Source of the DNA: DATMXP01 sp964460935
Lineage (GTDB): Bacteria; Acidobacteriota; Terriglobia; Terriglobales; Acidobacteriaceae
Reading direction: 5' to 3'
Length of the DNA stretch: 32,825 nucleotides
NCBI GenBank assembly: GCA_964460935.1
Contig: CAYWSM010000374.1
Coordinates: forward strand, 1 to 32,825
Part shown: piece by piece, positions 22,093 to 30,477 of the stretch
How the letters are laid out: each line of letters starts with the position of its first letter
Position numbering within the stretch: position 1 is the first letter of the stretch
Made by a program: the position numbers and the translations under genes
The notes under the pieces: model-generated
Database searches by the model: none
What the model was told of the DNA's origin: nothing
Seen by the model: the letters and a program-made list of their open reading frames with translations, nothing else

Positions 22093-24750
22093 CTAGAACA
22101 CCTGCTGGAATCCCGTGCTCACTACATCGCGGAAGCGCGGCGTTCCCGGCGGCAACTTGTTCATGTCGAGGAAATCCGAATCGAACGCGTACGCGCGCGA
22201 CGGAGGCTGATACACCATGTTGCAGCACTTGAAGATGCCCGTCCCGTATTGCGAGTAATACATGCTCGCCATCGATCCGAGATAGTGCGATTTTGTGCCC
22301 GACCAATTTTCCAGATAGCGAAGGAAGTTGTGGACACCGCCGTCGGTACCGAAATCCTTCGGCGCTCCGGAATAGGTCGGTTTGGGAAAGCTGATGTTCT
22401 TGCCGGAAGCGATCGCCACACGGAACCATGTCTCAGTCGCGTTACGCTTGCTGGTATCGAGCGGAGCCAGGAAGCTTTCGTTGTCGGTCCACGAATTCGA
22501 CAGCAGAGTCACCGTGTCGGCGAGGATGGCCGAGGCCGCGTGGGGGTCGCCGAATGATCCACTGGCGTTGTAGTCTCCCAGCAGATACGCCGGATTCTCA
22601 CTAGCAAGGGTAAATCCACCGGTGCCGTCGGGCCGGGTCGGAACGGTCCCCAGCGCACCATCAATCAGACGAACCCCATGACGCGCGCCGGAAACCCAGT
22701 TCGGACGGCCGGCGTTCAGGCAGGAAACCTGGGTATACGGGTTACCCGAGTTGCCGGCGCCAAAACCCAGCCCCAGAGTCGCTTTTCCCCATGTATCCAG
22801 TTTCTGGTTGCCGTCCGCATCCTCGCCATTGTCGAGCGTTCCATTGGGCGCTCCGGAAGTGGTAAGCGGGTTCACGACATCCTCGAAACCGTATTCGCCG
22901 TTCTTGGCTCCGATGTTTGGGTTAGAGATCATTCCCCGCCGATCGGAAAAGTAGAGGATGTAACCATTCCGTGACACGTACTCGACATCGGTTCCGTTCT
23001 TGCCGATCTTCCCCGACAGCCATTTACGGAGATTGCTCACGTCGATCTCCACCAGATTCATGATGCCGCCGACACGACAGTTCGTCGTGGTGGTCTGGTT
23101 TTCGCGGAGTTCGCCTTCGCGCACATCGTAGAAGTTAATCGGATACCAGTTGTTGCGTGTCTTCGGACCAGCGTAGTTGTTCCCAGTTGTGGGATCTTTG
23201 AGCAGTTCGGGCGGAGTGCCGTTATTTTCAATACCGTCGTGATTCCGGTCGGCCTTCATCTGGAAGATCAGAATCGCGTTGGGATGAACATTATTCGGCA
23301 CACCCGCTTTAGGCGGATTAAATCCACGCGCGAAACCGAGCTCCAGCCATTCCTGAGTCACTGGGACGTAGCTGCCGTCCGATCTCCGGTATTCCACACG
23401 CAGGTAGCCATCGAGCAAATTCCACGTTGAACTGGTAATCAGCGGAGCTTTGGGATCGGCCAGCGTGGTCTCGTGTACTGGAGGCGTGCCCCAATTGGTC
23501 TCTGTCGTGTTCGAGTTGGTATTGCCTTCCGCGAAGAACGAATCTGTTCCCAGCGGCAACGAAGTCACCGGCACGCCGTTCGAGTAGTCGGGGGCATTGC
23601 TGTTGGTCTTCACGTTGGCAAGACGAATATTCTGGCCGTCGCTCGCGCCGCCGGGCAGATCGTTGGGGTCGTCGGAGAGCAGTACCCTGATCTGTGCCTG
23701 GTTATAAAGGCGCGATTCACCCAACGCCGATGTCTGCGGCTCCCCGGAAGCGGGACGACGCAGAATCTCGATCGGACCCACACCGGCTTGCACGAATGCC
23801 ATCTTCAACTGCTTGGCGCCGGTTGATCCGCTGAGGATCATGCCGTTGTAGGTGGTATTGGAGATGTTGGTCCAGATCGGGTTTACCTTTCCCTTTCCAC
23901 CGTATGTGGGAGTCGGCCCGCCGATCGAACTGCCTTCGTTCGTCGGATTCAAGCCCAACGGACGGCATGCAGGCTGGGCGTTATCGCAGCCCGCGGTTGT
24001 GGTCGGAACCTTCACCGGCCCTTGGTAAGACTGGCTCCAGGTATCGACGCCGTTCGATAACTGATCGCGTACGATGTCGCCGGCCGCTCGAACGGGCGTA
24101 TGGAACGTCAAGGTCTGGCCGTTACCTTCGGCGATAAACAGGTTGCTGTTGGTATGAACACGCCCCGTGAAATCGAAATCAGGACCGGCGAAGAAGCTGA
24201 GATCGCTGTCGGAGTAAACGCCAAACTGGAATACCGGAATCTCGGCGACTTCCACCTGGCGGATCATGCGAACTTCTTCGGGCGACTGGTTGCCGGAAGC
24301 ATGATCGGCAGTGACGCGCAGAGTCAGCGGGACAATCTGTGCAATCAGGCCGGCATTCGGCCCCTGGCTGATGTTCTGGGTATGCGACGGCGGAACACTG
24401 CAGTCGCTGGGCGGGTCCGGAATCGTGATCTCGTATTCAGCATACGTAACGTTAATGTCGGAGATGCTCGGCTGCTGACTCTGCAGCGCCTTAATGTCGC
24501 ACCAGTTGGGCGTTGCCTGGGCGCCGTACAGGTTATCCAGGTCGGCGGTCATCTTCTCCATCGCGGCTTCAGCGCCGTAGTACGCGACGTTATTGCTGGA
24601 GTCTGTCTTTTGCAGATGTGACTCGTAATTCACCTTGTACATCAGAGCCACGCCAAGCGCAGAGAGAAGAATCAGCAGCAGCAGGGCTGAAATCAGCGCG
24701 ATGCCGCTTTCAGGCAGTCTGCCGGACAACAAATGTTTTCGGGAAGCCAT
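22093..24750 (-). CDS. pilX: Very large PilX-like type IV pilus minor-pilin assembly protein
   Basis: An 885-residue protein. The N-terminus 'ESGIALISALLLLILLSALG' is the single hydrophobic helix of PilX-type proteins, with Glu in the equivalent of mature position 5. The rest is a long extracellular region of about 830 residues, rich in Asn, Gly and Thr. Two Ca2+-loop-like motifs are visible: 'DRNHDGIENN' and 'DADGNQKLDTW'. Typical PilX is about 200 residues, so this is roughly four times larger. It is the last gene of the fimT-pilV-pilW-pilX operon, starting 10 bp after pilW with TGAGGT upstream. It may form the pilus tip complex together with the other minor pilins. Confidence 0.8.
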   Translation of the reverse strand: MASRKHLLSGRLPESGIALISALLLLILLSALGVALMYKVNYESHLQKTDSSNNVAYYGAEAAMEKMTADLDNLYGAQATPNWCDIKALQSQQPSISDINVTYAEYEITIPDPPSDCSVPPSHTQNISQGPNAGLIAQIVPLTLRVTADHASGNQSPEEVRMIRQVEVAEIPVFQFGVYSDSDLSFFAGPDFDFTGRVHTNSNLFIAEGNGQTLTFHTPVRAAGDIVRDQLSNGVDTWSQSYQGPVKVPTTTAGCDNAQPACRPLGLNPTNEGSSIGGPTPTYGGKGKVNPIWTNISNTTYNGMILSGSTGAKQLKMAFVQAGVGPIEILRRPASGEPQTSALGESRLYNQAQIRVLLSDDPNDLPGGASDGQNIRLANVKTNSNAPDYSNGVPVTSLPLGTDSFFAEGNTNSNTTETNWGTPPVHETTLADPKAPLITSSTWNLLDGYLRVEYRRSDGSYVPVTQEWLELGFARGFNPPKAGVPNNVHPNAILIFQMKADRNHDGIENNGTPPELLKDPTTGNNYAGPKTRNNWYPINFYDVREGELRENQTTTTNCRVGGIMNLVEIDVSNLRKWLSGKIGKNGTDVEYVSRNGYILYFSDRRGMISNPNIGAKNGEYGFEDVVNPLTTSGAPNGTLDNGEDADGNQKLDTWGKATLGLGFGAGNSGNPYTQVSCLNAGRPNWVSGARHGVRLIDGALGTVPTRPDGTGGFTLASENPAYLLGDYNASGSFGDPHAASAILADTVTLLSNSWTDNESFLAPLDTSKRNATETWFRVAIASGKNISFPKPTYSGAPKDFGTDGGVHNFLRYLENWSGTKSHYLGSMASMYYSQYGTGIFKCCNMVYQPPSRAYAFDSDFLDMNKLPPGTPRFRDVVSTGFQQVF

Positions 24751-24760
24751 ACTGTGGACC

Positions 24761-25849
24761 TCAGTTGTATCTGTCGTGGAAGCTCAGATTGCGAGGGCCG
24801 ATAGATGTCGTTACGGTCAGCCGGTCGTAGCTACCTTGAGCGTTAGTACGTGACGACCGGGCCGTGATCGTCATGTTGATTTTGCGGATCTGATTTGGCT
24901 TCGGTGTCGGGGGGCTCCCTGTTGCCGCATCGGGAAGGTTCACCGTAAGTTGATTGCTGGAATCGTCGAACACGTCGTAGGTAAACTGGACATCTTCGAT
25001 GTGTTCGGCCACTGGCGTCGGGGTACGAGCATCGACCTGACGCATCAGGCGGTAATCGGGTCCATTCGGAGTATTTATCTGCTGGATGAAGTAGGTGATC
25101 ATCATGATCCGCGACACAGTGGTCGGCGGATATTTGCCGTTCACCTTCAAGGCAGCAATATTGCCTACCGGCGCTTTCGGCTGATTCAGGTCCAGCGGAT
25201 CTTTGGCAGCGAATGTGATGGTGTTGTTCGGACCATCGAAATTGGTGACGACTCCAAGCGCGCTTGCGCCGCCGGCCTGCAACAGCAGAATGTCGCCAAG
25301 AACAAGGCCGAAGGCCGGATCGTCGATCTTCGGCGTCGTGTTGCTCGGCATCGTCAGGACGGTGCCGTCATCGCTGATGTTCTGCGTCGTGTACGCGCTC
25401 CAGTTTGGCGCTGTGCCCGACGCATTCGGATCATTAGGATCGACCGCCAGCGGTTCCATGTAGGTAATCACGATCGCGTCGGTCGATTCGGTCGTCGCCG
25501 GTCCCAGGCTGTTGCCGGGAACCACCTTGTAAAGAACCCCGTTGCTCAAGTTCGCCGTGAGATAGCACTGGTTGGCATCGCAGCCGATCAACGGATCCAA
25601 GCCACCGGTACTGGCGCTCGGGATGGGAATACCTCCGATGGGAATTCCGGTCCCGGCCTGGTTCAGGTCACGCGCGATCTGGTCGGAAGCAGCACGTAGT
25701 TCGGCCTGCATCTCCGCACGATTCGTCACCACTCCCGAAACCTGGACGGAGCGCTGGTAGATCATCATCGCTGCCGCCATCATGACCAGAGTGACGGCGA
25801 TGGCGATTATCAATTCGATAATTGTGAAACCCTGCTGCCGGCGGCGCAT
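24761..25849 (-). CDS. pilW: Prepilin-type minor pilin, PilW-like
   Basis: A 362-residue prepilin. A short basic leader MRRRQQG precedes the type III signal cleavage site G/F with Glu5 ('GFTIIELIIAIAVTLVMMAA'), the hydrophobic helix that PilD/PilO-type peptidase processes and methylates. The region following ('AELRAASDQIARDLNQAGTG') is typical of PilW. The C-terminal domain has 'DYRLMRQVDARTPTPVAEHI' and 'VQFTYDVFDDS', also PilW-like. AGAGGA precedes the ATG, and the gene starts eight bases after pilV stops. It is a minor pilin that primes pilus assembly in the inner membrane. Confidence 0.88.
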   Translation of the reverse strand: MRRRQQGFTIIELIIAIAVTLVMMAAAMMIYQRSVQVSGVVTNRAEMQAELRAASDQIARDLNQAGTGIPIGGIPIPSASTGGLDPLIGCDANQCYLTANLSNGVLYKVVPGNSLGPATTESTDAIVITYMEPLAVDPNDPNASGTAPNWSAYTTQNISDDGTVLTMPSNTTPKIDDPAFGLVLGDILLLQAGGASALGVVTNFDGPNNTITFAAKDPLDLNQPKAPVGNIAALKVNGKYPPTTVSRIMMITYFIQQINTPNGPDYRLMRQVDARTPTPVAEHIEDVQFTYDVFDDSSNQLTVNLPDAATGSPPTPKPNQIRKINMTITARSSRTNAQGSYDRLTVTTSIGPRNLSFHDRYN

Positions 25850-25857
25850 GAGTCCTC

Positions 25858-26430
25858 TTAGTTAAAACGGGAAATGAAGGCGCTTACGACGTAGTCGTGC
25901 GCGCCGCGCTTGGCGCTATCCACGCGGACCGTCACGGTGATTTTGCGCATGTCTGTATTCAGACTGTTGTCGTTGTTGTAAACCGGAGAAATCAGAATCT
26001 GGCGCCGGTAATTGGAGAGGGGGACGAACACGTCATCATCGGTTCCGAGTTTGCCATCGGGACCAGGAAATACCACGCGGTCGAGAATGCTCGTATCGTG
26101 TCCGGTGCCAGGAATACCGTTGTCGCCGGCAAGGTAAAGCATCTGAAAGCCATCTTTGAAGATGCCGCCATTGGAAACATTTTGCAGGTCATCGAAGGTG
26201 ATCGCCGTGTCGTTACGCGCACTGATGGCGGCTTCCAAAGCTTCGCGCGCTTTCTGCTTGGCGATCTGATCTTCCTGCGCGTACTGCATTGCGTAAACGG
26301 CGCTTCCGAACATGGCCATCAGCGCACAAAGACCAATGCCCAGAATAGCGATGGCGAACATCGCCTCAATGAGACTGAAACCACGGTGAGCAGCCCGCTT
26401 GCGATTTGGCGTTACGCCGAAGTTCCTCAT
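25858..26430 (-). CDS. pilV: Prepilin-type minor pilin, PilV-like
   Basis: A 190-residue prepilin with leader ...KRAAHRG and the processed N-terminus 'FSLIEAMFAIAILGIGLCAL', carrying Glu5. The C-terminal part contains 'GPDGKLGTDDDVF', a short Asp/Gly loop of the kind that binds Ca2+. The start ATG at 26430 overlaps the upstream stop in ATGA, so a 12-base-longer TTG start at 26442 is less likely. It is the second gene of the minor-pilin operon and acts with PilW, PilX and FimT in the initiating pilus complex. Confidence 0.88.
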   Translation of the reverse strand: MRNFGVTPNRKRAAHRGFSLIEAMFAIAILGIGLCALMAMFGSAVYAMQYAQEDQIAKQKAREALEAAISARNDTAITFDDLQNVSNGGIFKDGFQMLYLAGDNGIPGTGHDTSILDRVVFPGPDGKLGTDDDVFVPLSNYRRQILISPVYNNDNSLNTDMRKITVTVRVDSAKRGAHDYVVSAFISRFN

Positions 26431-27038
26431 AATGACCGCCAATCTGACTTACCGCCGGAGGAGAACAGTCTCCAGCCCTTCACTCGCCCGGTGGCGCCCA
26501 GTACCGTGACCGCCTTGCTGGAACTCAAATCGCCGGGTTGCGCGACGTAAACGACGCCGCTGTTCAAACGTCCCGCCACGTCGGTTGAGCGGCCGTCTTT
26601 CTGGAAGAACACCGTGTTACCGCCGCCACCGTAGTCGAGCGAGAAATCGATCGCGTTCTGCGCCGAACCGAGTCCGTCGGGAGTTTGACCTGACCCGGTG
26701 GGCACGCCCGGAACGATCAGAAATTGAGTTTCCTGCGGCAGGTCAGTGCTGCTCACGAACGTGAACACCATGGTCCCATTCGTGTCGAAACCGACCTGGT
26801 CCACCTGAATTGTTCGTGGAGCGATGAAGGTGACGCGATAGATACGGCGCTGATCGACAGCAGAGTCATGATAGCGGCGCAGTAACCCCAGGGTCGTCTG
26901 CAAGGCCGTATTCGACTTGGCACTCTTCAGAGACGGGCCGATCTGGAAAAGTGCGACGGCGCCCATGATGAGAGCGATGGCGATTACCACCACCGCTTCA
27001 ATCATGCTAAAGCCCGCTTGTTCCCGGCTCTTTTTCAC
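26427..27038 (-). CDS. fimT: GspH/FimT-type pseudopilin
   Basis: A 203-residue prepilin: MKKSREQAG then 'FSMIEAVVVIAIALIMGAV' (G/F cleavage site, Glu5 present). 'SALQTTLGLLRRYHDSAVDQ'-like sequence (TALQTTLGLLRRYHDSAVDQ) and 'FTFVSSTDLPQETQF' fit the GspH/FimT fold. The start is GTG 27038, preceded by AAGGGG. It is the first gene of the operon; no promoter stands out in the 170 bp upstream. It overlaps pilV by 4 bp. Confidence 0.85.
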   Translation of the reverse strand: MKKSREQAGFSMIEAVVVIAIALIMGAVALFQIGPSLKSAKSNTALQTTLGLLRRYHDSAVDQRRIYRVTFIAPRTIQVDQVGFDTNGTMVFTFVSSTDLPQETQFLIVPGVPTGSGQTPDGLGSAQNAIDFSLDYGGGGNTVFFQKDGRSTDVAGRLNSGVVYVAQPGDLSSSKAVTVLGATGRVKGWRLFSSGGKSDWRSL

Positions 27039-27211
27039 ACTGTTCCCCTTGAATAACGGCGGAAAGATAATCTAAGTACCTGCGGAAGACAAGCTAACTA
27101 CAGGCCCTTACAGGACATATGGATAGGTACGGAAGAGGTAAATCGAATGGACGATGAGTAACCAGTGCCGCGTTACGGACGTCGGTGTCGCAAAGTCACT
27201 TCGAACCCACA

Positions 27212-28435
27212 TTATTCCAATGAAATCGTGCGGAAATCCTGTGGCACAGCCGTCAGCAGTTTCGCGCCGCTGACGAAAAACACGATTGCGCTCGAAGGGT
27301 CGTTGTACCTCTGGATGACGATGACGCCGTCGCCATTTGGCGCCCCGCTTGGGCCACGGCCTCGCCACTGGACGGAGTTGATACTGTCCCTGGAAACACG
27401 GCCGGCGATCGCAATCTGCGGCATCTCAGCGTCATACCTTGCTTGATCGCCAACAAACACAATCAACCGGTTGGTATTCGTCCCCGGTCCCGAAGGACGT
27501 TTGAGGATATATACACTATCCTCGCTCGTAGCAGAATCCATGTTGACCGTCACGTGACCGGACACGTGCTGTCCCTGCTGCTGCATCCAAGCCACTGCAT
27601 TGCTGTCGAAGTCCGCCGGTTGGCTCACCTGCCATCCTTCGAGTTGCGGAACTTGCTTCGCTAACAGCTCCGGCAATAGCTCAACTGTAGGCTTGGCCGG
27701 AGCCTGCGCTTCCACTTTCGGTGTCGGGCGCTCCAGAAAAACCAGTACTCCCAGCGCAACCAGAATAACGGCGCTTACGGCGAGGTAAGCGGCCCTAAAC
27801 CAGTTTCTATCTTCGCTACGTACCGCCGGAATTGATTCGCTCTCGCCATGGACTTGCGTCACTACCGCAGCAATTCGCGTCATCCCACGAACACAGTTCG
27901 TCAGTCGTGCCGCAAGATTTCCCGGAATGATCACGGCTTCCGCGAGTTCGAGACTGCGGTTTTCCAACGTAACGTAGGTTTGCGAATCGGTGATCTTCGA
28001 CAATTCCGACATCACCGTCGGACTGGACAACAACATATTTACTTCGGGAGGCGAATTGTTCGTGCTCAGGCGAAAACGGGACATGAACCGCTCGTCTCCG
28101 GTACGTAAGAGCGCATTGCCTTCCTGGCCTTGATGGGTAACCGGATAGCAGTAAAGCGTGAGGTCACTCGGAACAGATATCTGAATACTGGTGCCGGCTT
28201 CATACTCCGACCTCGAAAACCGAATGAACACCGGCCATTTGCCATACCGTCCGCGAACCAGGAGGTCGGCTGCATCGCGGTCTATCTCACCGGCCAGTCC
28301 CTTCGCCAGCTTTTGCACTTCATGCTTGATTTCACTAAAGCCGCGGAGGCGCATCTGTGCACGAAAAAGCTCCATCACGTACCCGATAATCGGGATCGCC
28401 AGTGCGATTACCAAAGCGATTTCGCGATGGGTCAT
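27212..28435 (-). CDS. Membrane protein of unknown function
   Basis: A 407-residue protein with an N-terminal hydrophobic segment (residues 6-20, 'IALVIALAIPIIGYVMEL') and a second at about 214-236 ('AAYLAVSAVILVALGVLVFL'). The region between them is about 190 residues of mixed alpha/beta. A Pro-rich linker ('ERPTPKVEAQAPAKPTVELL') leads to a C-terminal domain of about 150 residues ('VPQLEGWQVSQPADFDSNAV'...). I do not recognise any family. AGAGG lies seven bases before ATG 28435. It is a monocistronic gene on the minus strand between tRNA-Val and the pilin operon. It is probably anchored in the inner membrane, with the C-terminal domain on the opposite side to the middle region if both segments span. 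Confidence 0.75.
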   Translation of the reverse strand: MTHREIALVIALAIPIIGYVMELFRAQMRLRGFSEIKHEVQKLAKGLAGEIDRDAADLLVRGRYGKWPVFIRFSRSEYEAGTSIQISVPSDLTLYCYPVTHQGQEGNALLRTGDERFMSRFRLSTNNSPPEVNMLLSSPTVMSELSKITDSQTYVTLENRSLELAEAVIIPGNLAARLTNCVRGMTRIAAVVTQVHGESESIPAVRSEDRNWFRAAYLAVSAVILVALGVLVFLERPTPKVEAQAPAKPTVELLPELLAKQVPQLEGWQVSQPADFDSNAVAWMQQQGQHVSGHVTVNMDSATSEDSVYILKRPSGPGTNTNRLIVFVGDQARYDAEMPQIAIAGRVSRDSINSVQWRGRGPSGAPNGDGVIVIQRYNDPSSAIVFFVSGAKLLTAVPQDFRTISLE

Positions 28436-28615
28436 TTCTTGCCTCTCGGAAACGGCTGTAACAGTACAAAAACGTTGATTGGACTACCTGATTACGCACC
28501 TTGGGCGTTTTGCAAATTGCACCCAAGTTTGTGCTGCCGCGCAATGTAACTGGCAGCGCACCAAGATGCAAGCGGTTCTGTTTGGGAGTTGATTACCGAA
28601 GTCGGGAATAAGAAT

Positions 28616-28692
28616 TGGTGGGCGGTGCAGGACTCGAACCTGCGACCTCCTCGGTGTAAGCGAGGCGCTCTAACCAACTGAGCTAACCGCCC
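28616..28692 (-). tRNA. tRNA-Val (anticodon TAC)
   Basis: A 77-nt minus-strand cloverleaf: acceptor GGGCGGT/ACCGCCC, D-arm GCTC...GAGC, anticodon arm CCTCG-CTTACAC-CGAGG with TAC, T-arm GCAGGTTCGAGTCCTGC, discriminator A, and encoded CCA (28616-28618). Confidence 0.97.
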
Positions 28693-28890
28693 TCGAATCG
28701 CTGGTGGCGGTCCGTGGGTTCCGTGTTTCGAGTATACGCGAGCTTCGCAGACACCAGCAATGGTCATGGACCGTCGCTAGAGTGACACTTTCCTGCGACA
28801 GAGGCATCCATTTAGGCGCAAAGTGAAACCAATCATTGAGCAGCGGCTCCGACTTGGCTGCGCCACATCCTGCCGTTTCCCGAGGCGTTC

Positions 28891-29262
28891 ATGAAGCAAA
28901 TCCTGTTCGTTGATGACCACGAAGTATTAGCGCGCCTCAGCTGCGAAATACTGGAAATGCAGGGTTATCGGGCCGTTTCTGCGTTCAGCGCCGCCGACGC
29001 GCTGGAAAAATTCGAGAAGTACAAGTTCGACCTGCTCGTTACCGATTTCCGGATGGAGGGAATGAACGGACTCGAACTCGCCCGCAAGGTTCACGATAAA
29101 CATCCGGACGTTCCGGTCATCATTGTTACCGGATATGGTCCCATTGACGGCGGCTCTGACGTGGATGCCTGCCTCTCCAAAAGCGATCTCTTCCCTGACT
29201 TGCTGGAAAAAATAAAGTACTACCTCGAACAGGCCGACTCGCGACAGGAAGTCGTCAGCTAG
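28891..29262 (+). CDS. Single-domain response regulator (receiver only)
   Basis: A 123-residue CheY-like receiver. Asp8-Asp9 bind Mg2+, Asp52 ('LLVTDFRMEGMNG') is the phosphorylation site, Thr80 ('IIVTGYG') is the switch residue, and Lys97 ('LSKSD') is present. No output domain is fused. No cognate kinase is adjacent; the LytS-type kinase at the right edge is four genes away in the opposite direction and would normally pair with a LytTR regulator. It probably works as a phosphorelay or protein-interaction switch. Confidence 0.9.
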   Translation: MKQILFVDDHEVLARLSCEILEMQGYRAVSAFSAADALEKFEKYKFDLLVTDFRMEGMNGLELARKVHDKHPDVPVIIVTGYGPIDGGSDVDACLSKSDLFPDLLEKIKYYLEQADSRQEVVS

Positions 29263-29387
29263 CTTCTTCCATTTCTCTTTCCTGGCTGTGCGTTGAAGAC
29301 ACAGGTGTTGCTGTACTTCGCCTGGTCCCGGTTGAAGACTTTTCCGCAGAACTTTACCGATTCGCGTTTACCGATTACCGTTTCCAT

Positions 29388-30263
29388 GTGCGTCATCTCA
29401 TCGTCAATGCCGACGATTTTGGACTTACTCCCGGCGTGAATCGCGCCATCGGGGAGGCGCACCAGCACGGCATCGTGACCTCTGCGACCTTGATGGCAAA
29501 TAGCCAGGCCTTTGCCGAAGCGGTGGAACTCGCGCCGCAAATGCCTCGTCTGAGCGTTGGCTGCCACGTGGTGCTCGTCGATGGACGTCCCGTGCTCGCA
29601 CCCGAACAAGTGCCAAGCCTGATCGCAGATGGATCAGAATTTCCAACGAGTTTCGGGACTTTCGCGAAGTCAGCACTGCGAAAGAAAATTCGGCTGGAAG
29701 AGATTGAAATGGAAGTTACCGCTCAAATTCGGCGCATCCAGAGCGCGGGCGTCACTGTGTCGCACGTCGACTCTCACAAGCACGTTCATATGCTGCCCGC
29801 GGTGGGCGCCGCTATCATTCGCGCTGCCGCAGCCTGTGGCGTGTGGGCGATCCGTAACCCATTCGTCCCGGTCAAGCCGCTTGCATTCGCACATCTGGCA
29901 CGCCGCCCGAAACTGTGGACCCGCTACACCGAAACCAGACTGCTGCGCCGCTATCATCGTGAATTCCGGCGCATCGTGGCGGAAGCCAAAATGGTCACCA
30001 CCGACGGCAGTTTTGGAGTGATAAGCACGGGAGCCTTGGATCTCCCGCTCTTTCTGGCAATCATGGGATCCGTTCCAGATGGCACCTGGGAATTCGTTTG
30101 TCATCCGGGATACGTGGACGCGCAACTTGGAACGATTCGCACGCGTCTGCGCGAATCGCGAGAAAAGGAATTGCAAGTCCTCACGTCGGAAGACGCTCGT
30201 CGTGTCCTCGATGAGCATGGCATCAGGTTGATGTCATTTGCCGAACTCGCTGCTAACCATTGA
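29388..30263 (+). CDS. ChbG/HpnK (YdjC-like) carbohydrate deacetylase
   Basis: A 291-residue YdjC-family protein. Catalytic/metal residues are visible: Asp9-Asp10 in 'IVNADDFGLTPGVNRAI', His60 in 'VGCHVVLVDGRPV', 'SHVDSHKHVHMLP' (Asp128, His130, His132, His134) and 'ELACHPG'-like 'EFVCHPGYVD' near the end. Known members deacetylate chitooligosaccharides (ChbG) or are associated with hopanoid side-chain modification (HpnK); 'HVVLVDGRPV' is the HpnK form as I recall it. No other hopanoid gene is in the window. The start is GTG 29388, the first codon of the conserved N-terminus. It is 125 bp after the response regulator gene. Confidence 0.85.
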   Translation: MRHLIVNADDFGLTPGVNRAIGEAHQHGIVTSATLMANSQAFAEAVELAPQMPRLSVGCHVVLVDGRPVLAPEQVPSLIADGSEFPTSFGTFAKSALRKKIRLEEIEMEVTAQIRRIQSAGVTVSHVDSHKHVHMLPAVGAAIIRAAAACGVWAIRNPFVPVKPLAFAHLARRPKLWTRYTETRLLRRYHREFRRIVAEAKMVTTDGSFGVISTGALDLPLFLAIMGSVPDGTWEFVCHPGYVDAQLGTIRTRLRESREKELQVLTSEDARRVLDEHGIRLMSFAELAANH

Positions 30264-30290
30264 GCTTTGTAATCGTCTAAAGCAGTGAGA

Positions 30291-30341
30291 CGGGCCAGAA
30301 TCGGTCCCCGACTTTTTGCCCCTTTTTCCGATTCTGACCCG
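30291..30341. repeat. Long imperfect inverted repeat between hpnK-like gene and bshA
   Basis: CGGGCCAGAATCGG (30291-30304) pairs with CCGATTCTGACCCG (30328-30341) with one mismatch, extended by GAGA/TCTC beyond a single-base bulge. The loop holds two T-runs. It may be a terminator variant or a dispersed repeat unit. Confidence 0.45.
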
Positions 30342-30477
30342 CTCTCGAGTTCACTCATGACAGGGTTATTCTTGCCGCATCCAACGCTTCCTTTCGGAAT
30401 CCAATACTCAGCACCTGTAAAATGAAAGTTAGCGGGCGATTGGTTTCGCAGTTCGTCTTAGCTATTTCGTCTCTATC

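Noticed and set aside
21691..22557. Plus-strand open frame of 288 codons
   Set aside because: It runs through the tRNA-Asp gene and antisense to pilX; its product resembles no protein.
24950..25699. Plus-strand open frame of 249 codons
   Set aside because: Antisense to pilW, with the Arg/Ile/Val-rich composition typical of shadow frames.
28616..28692. tRNA-Val as a second integration site
   Set aside because: No integrase, att repeat or accessory genes lie next to it.
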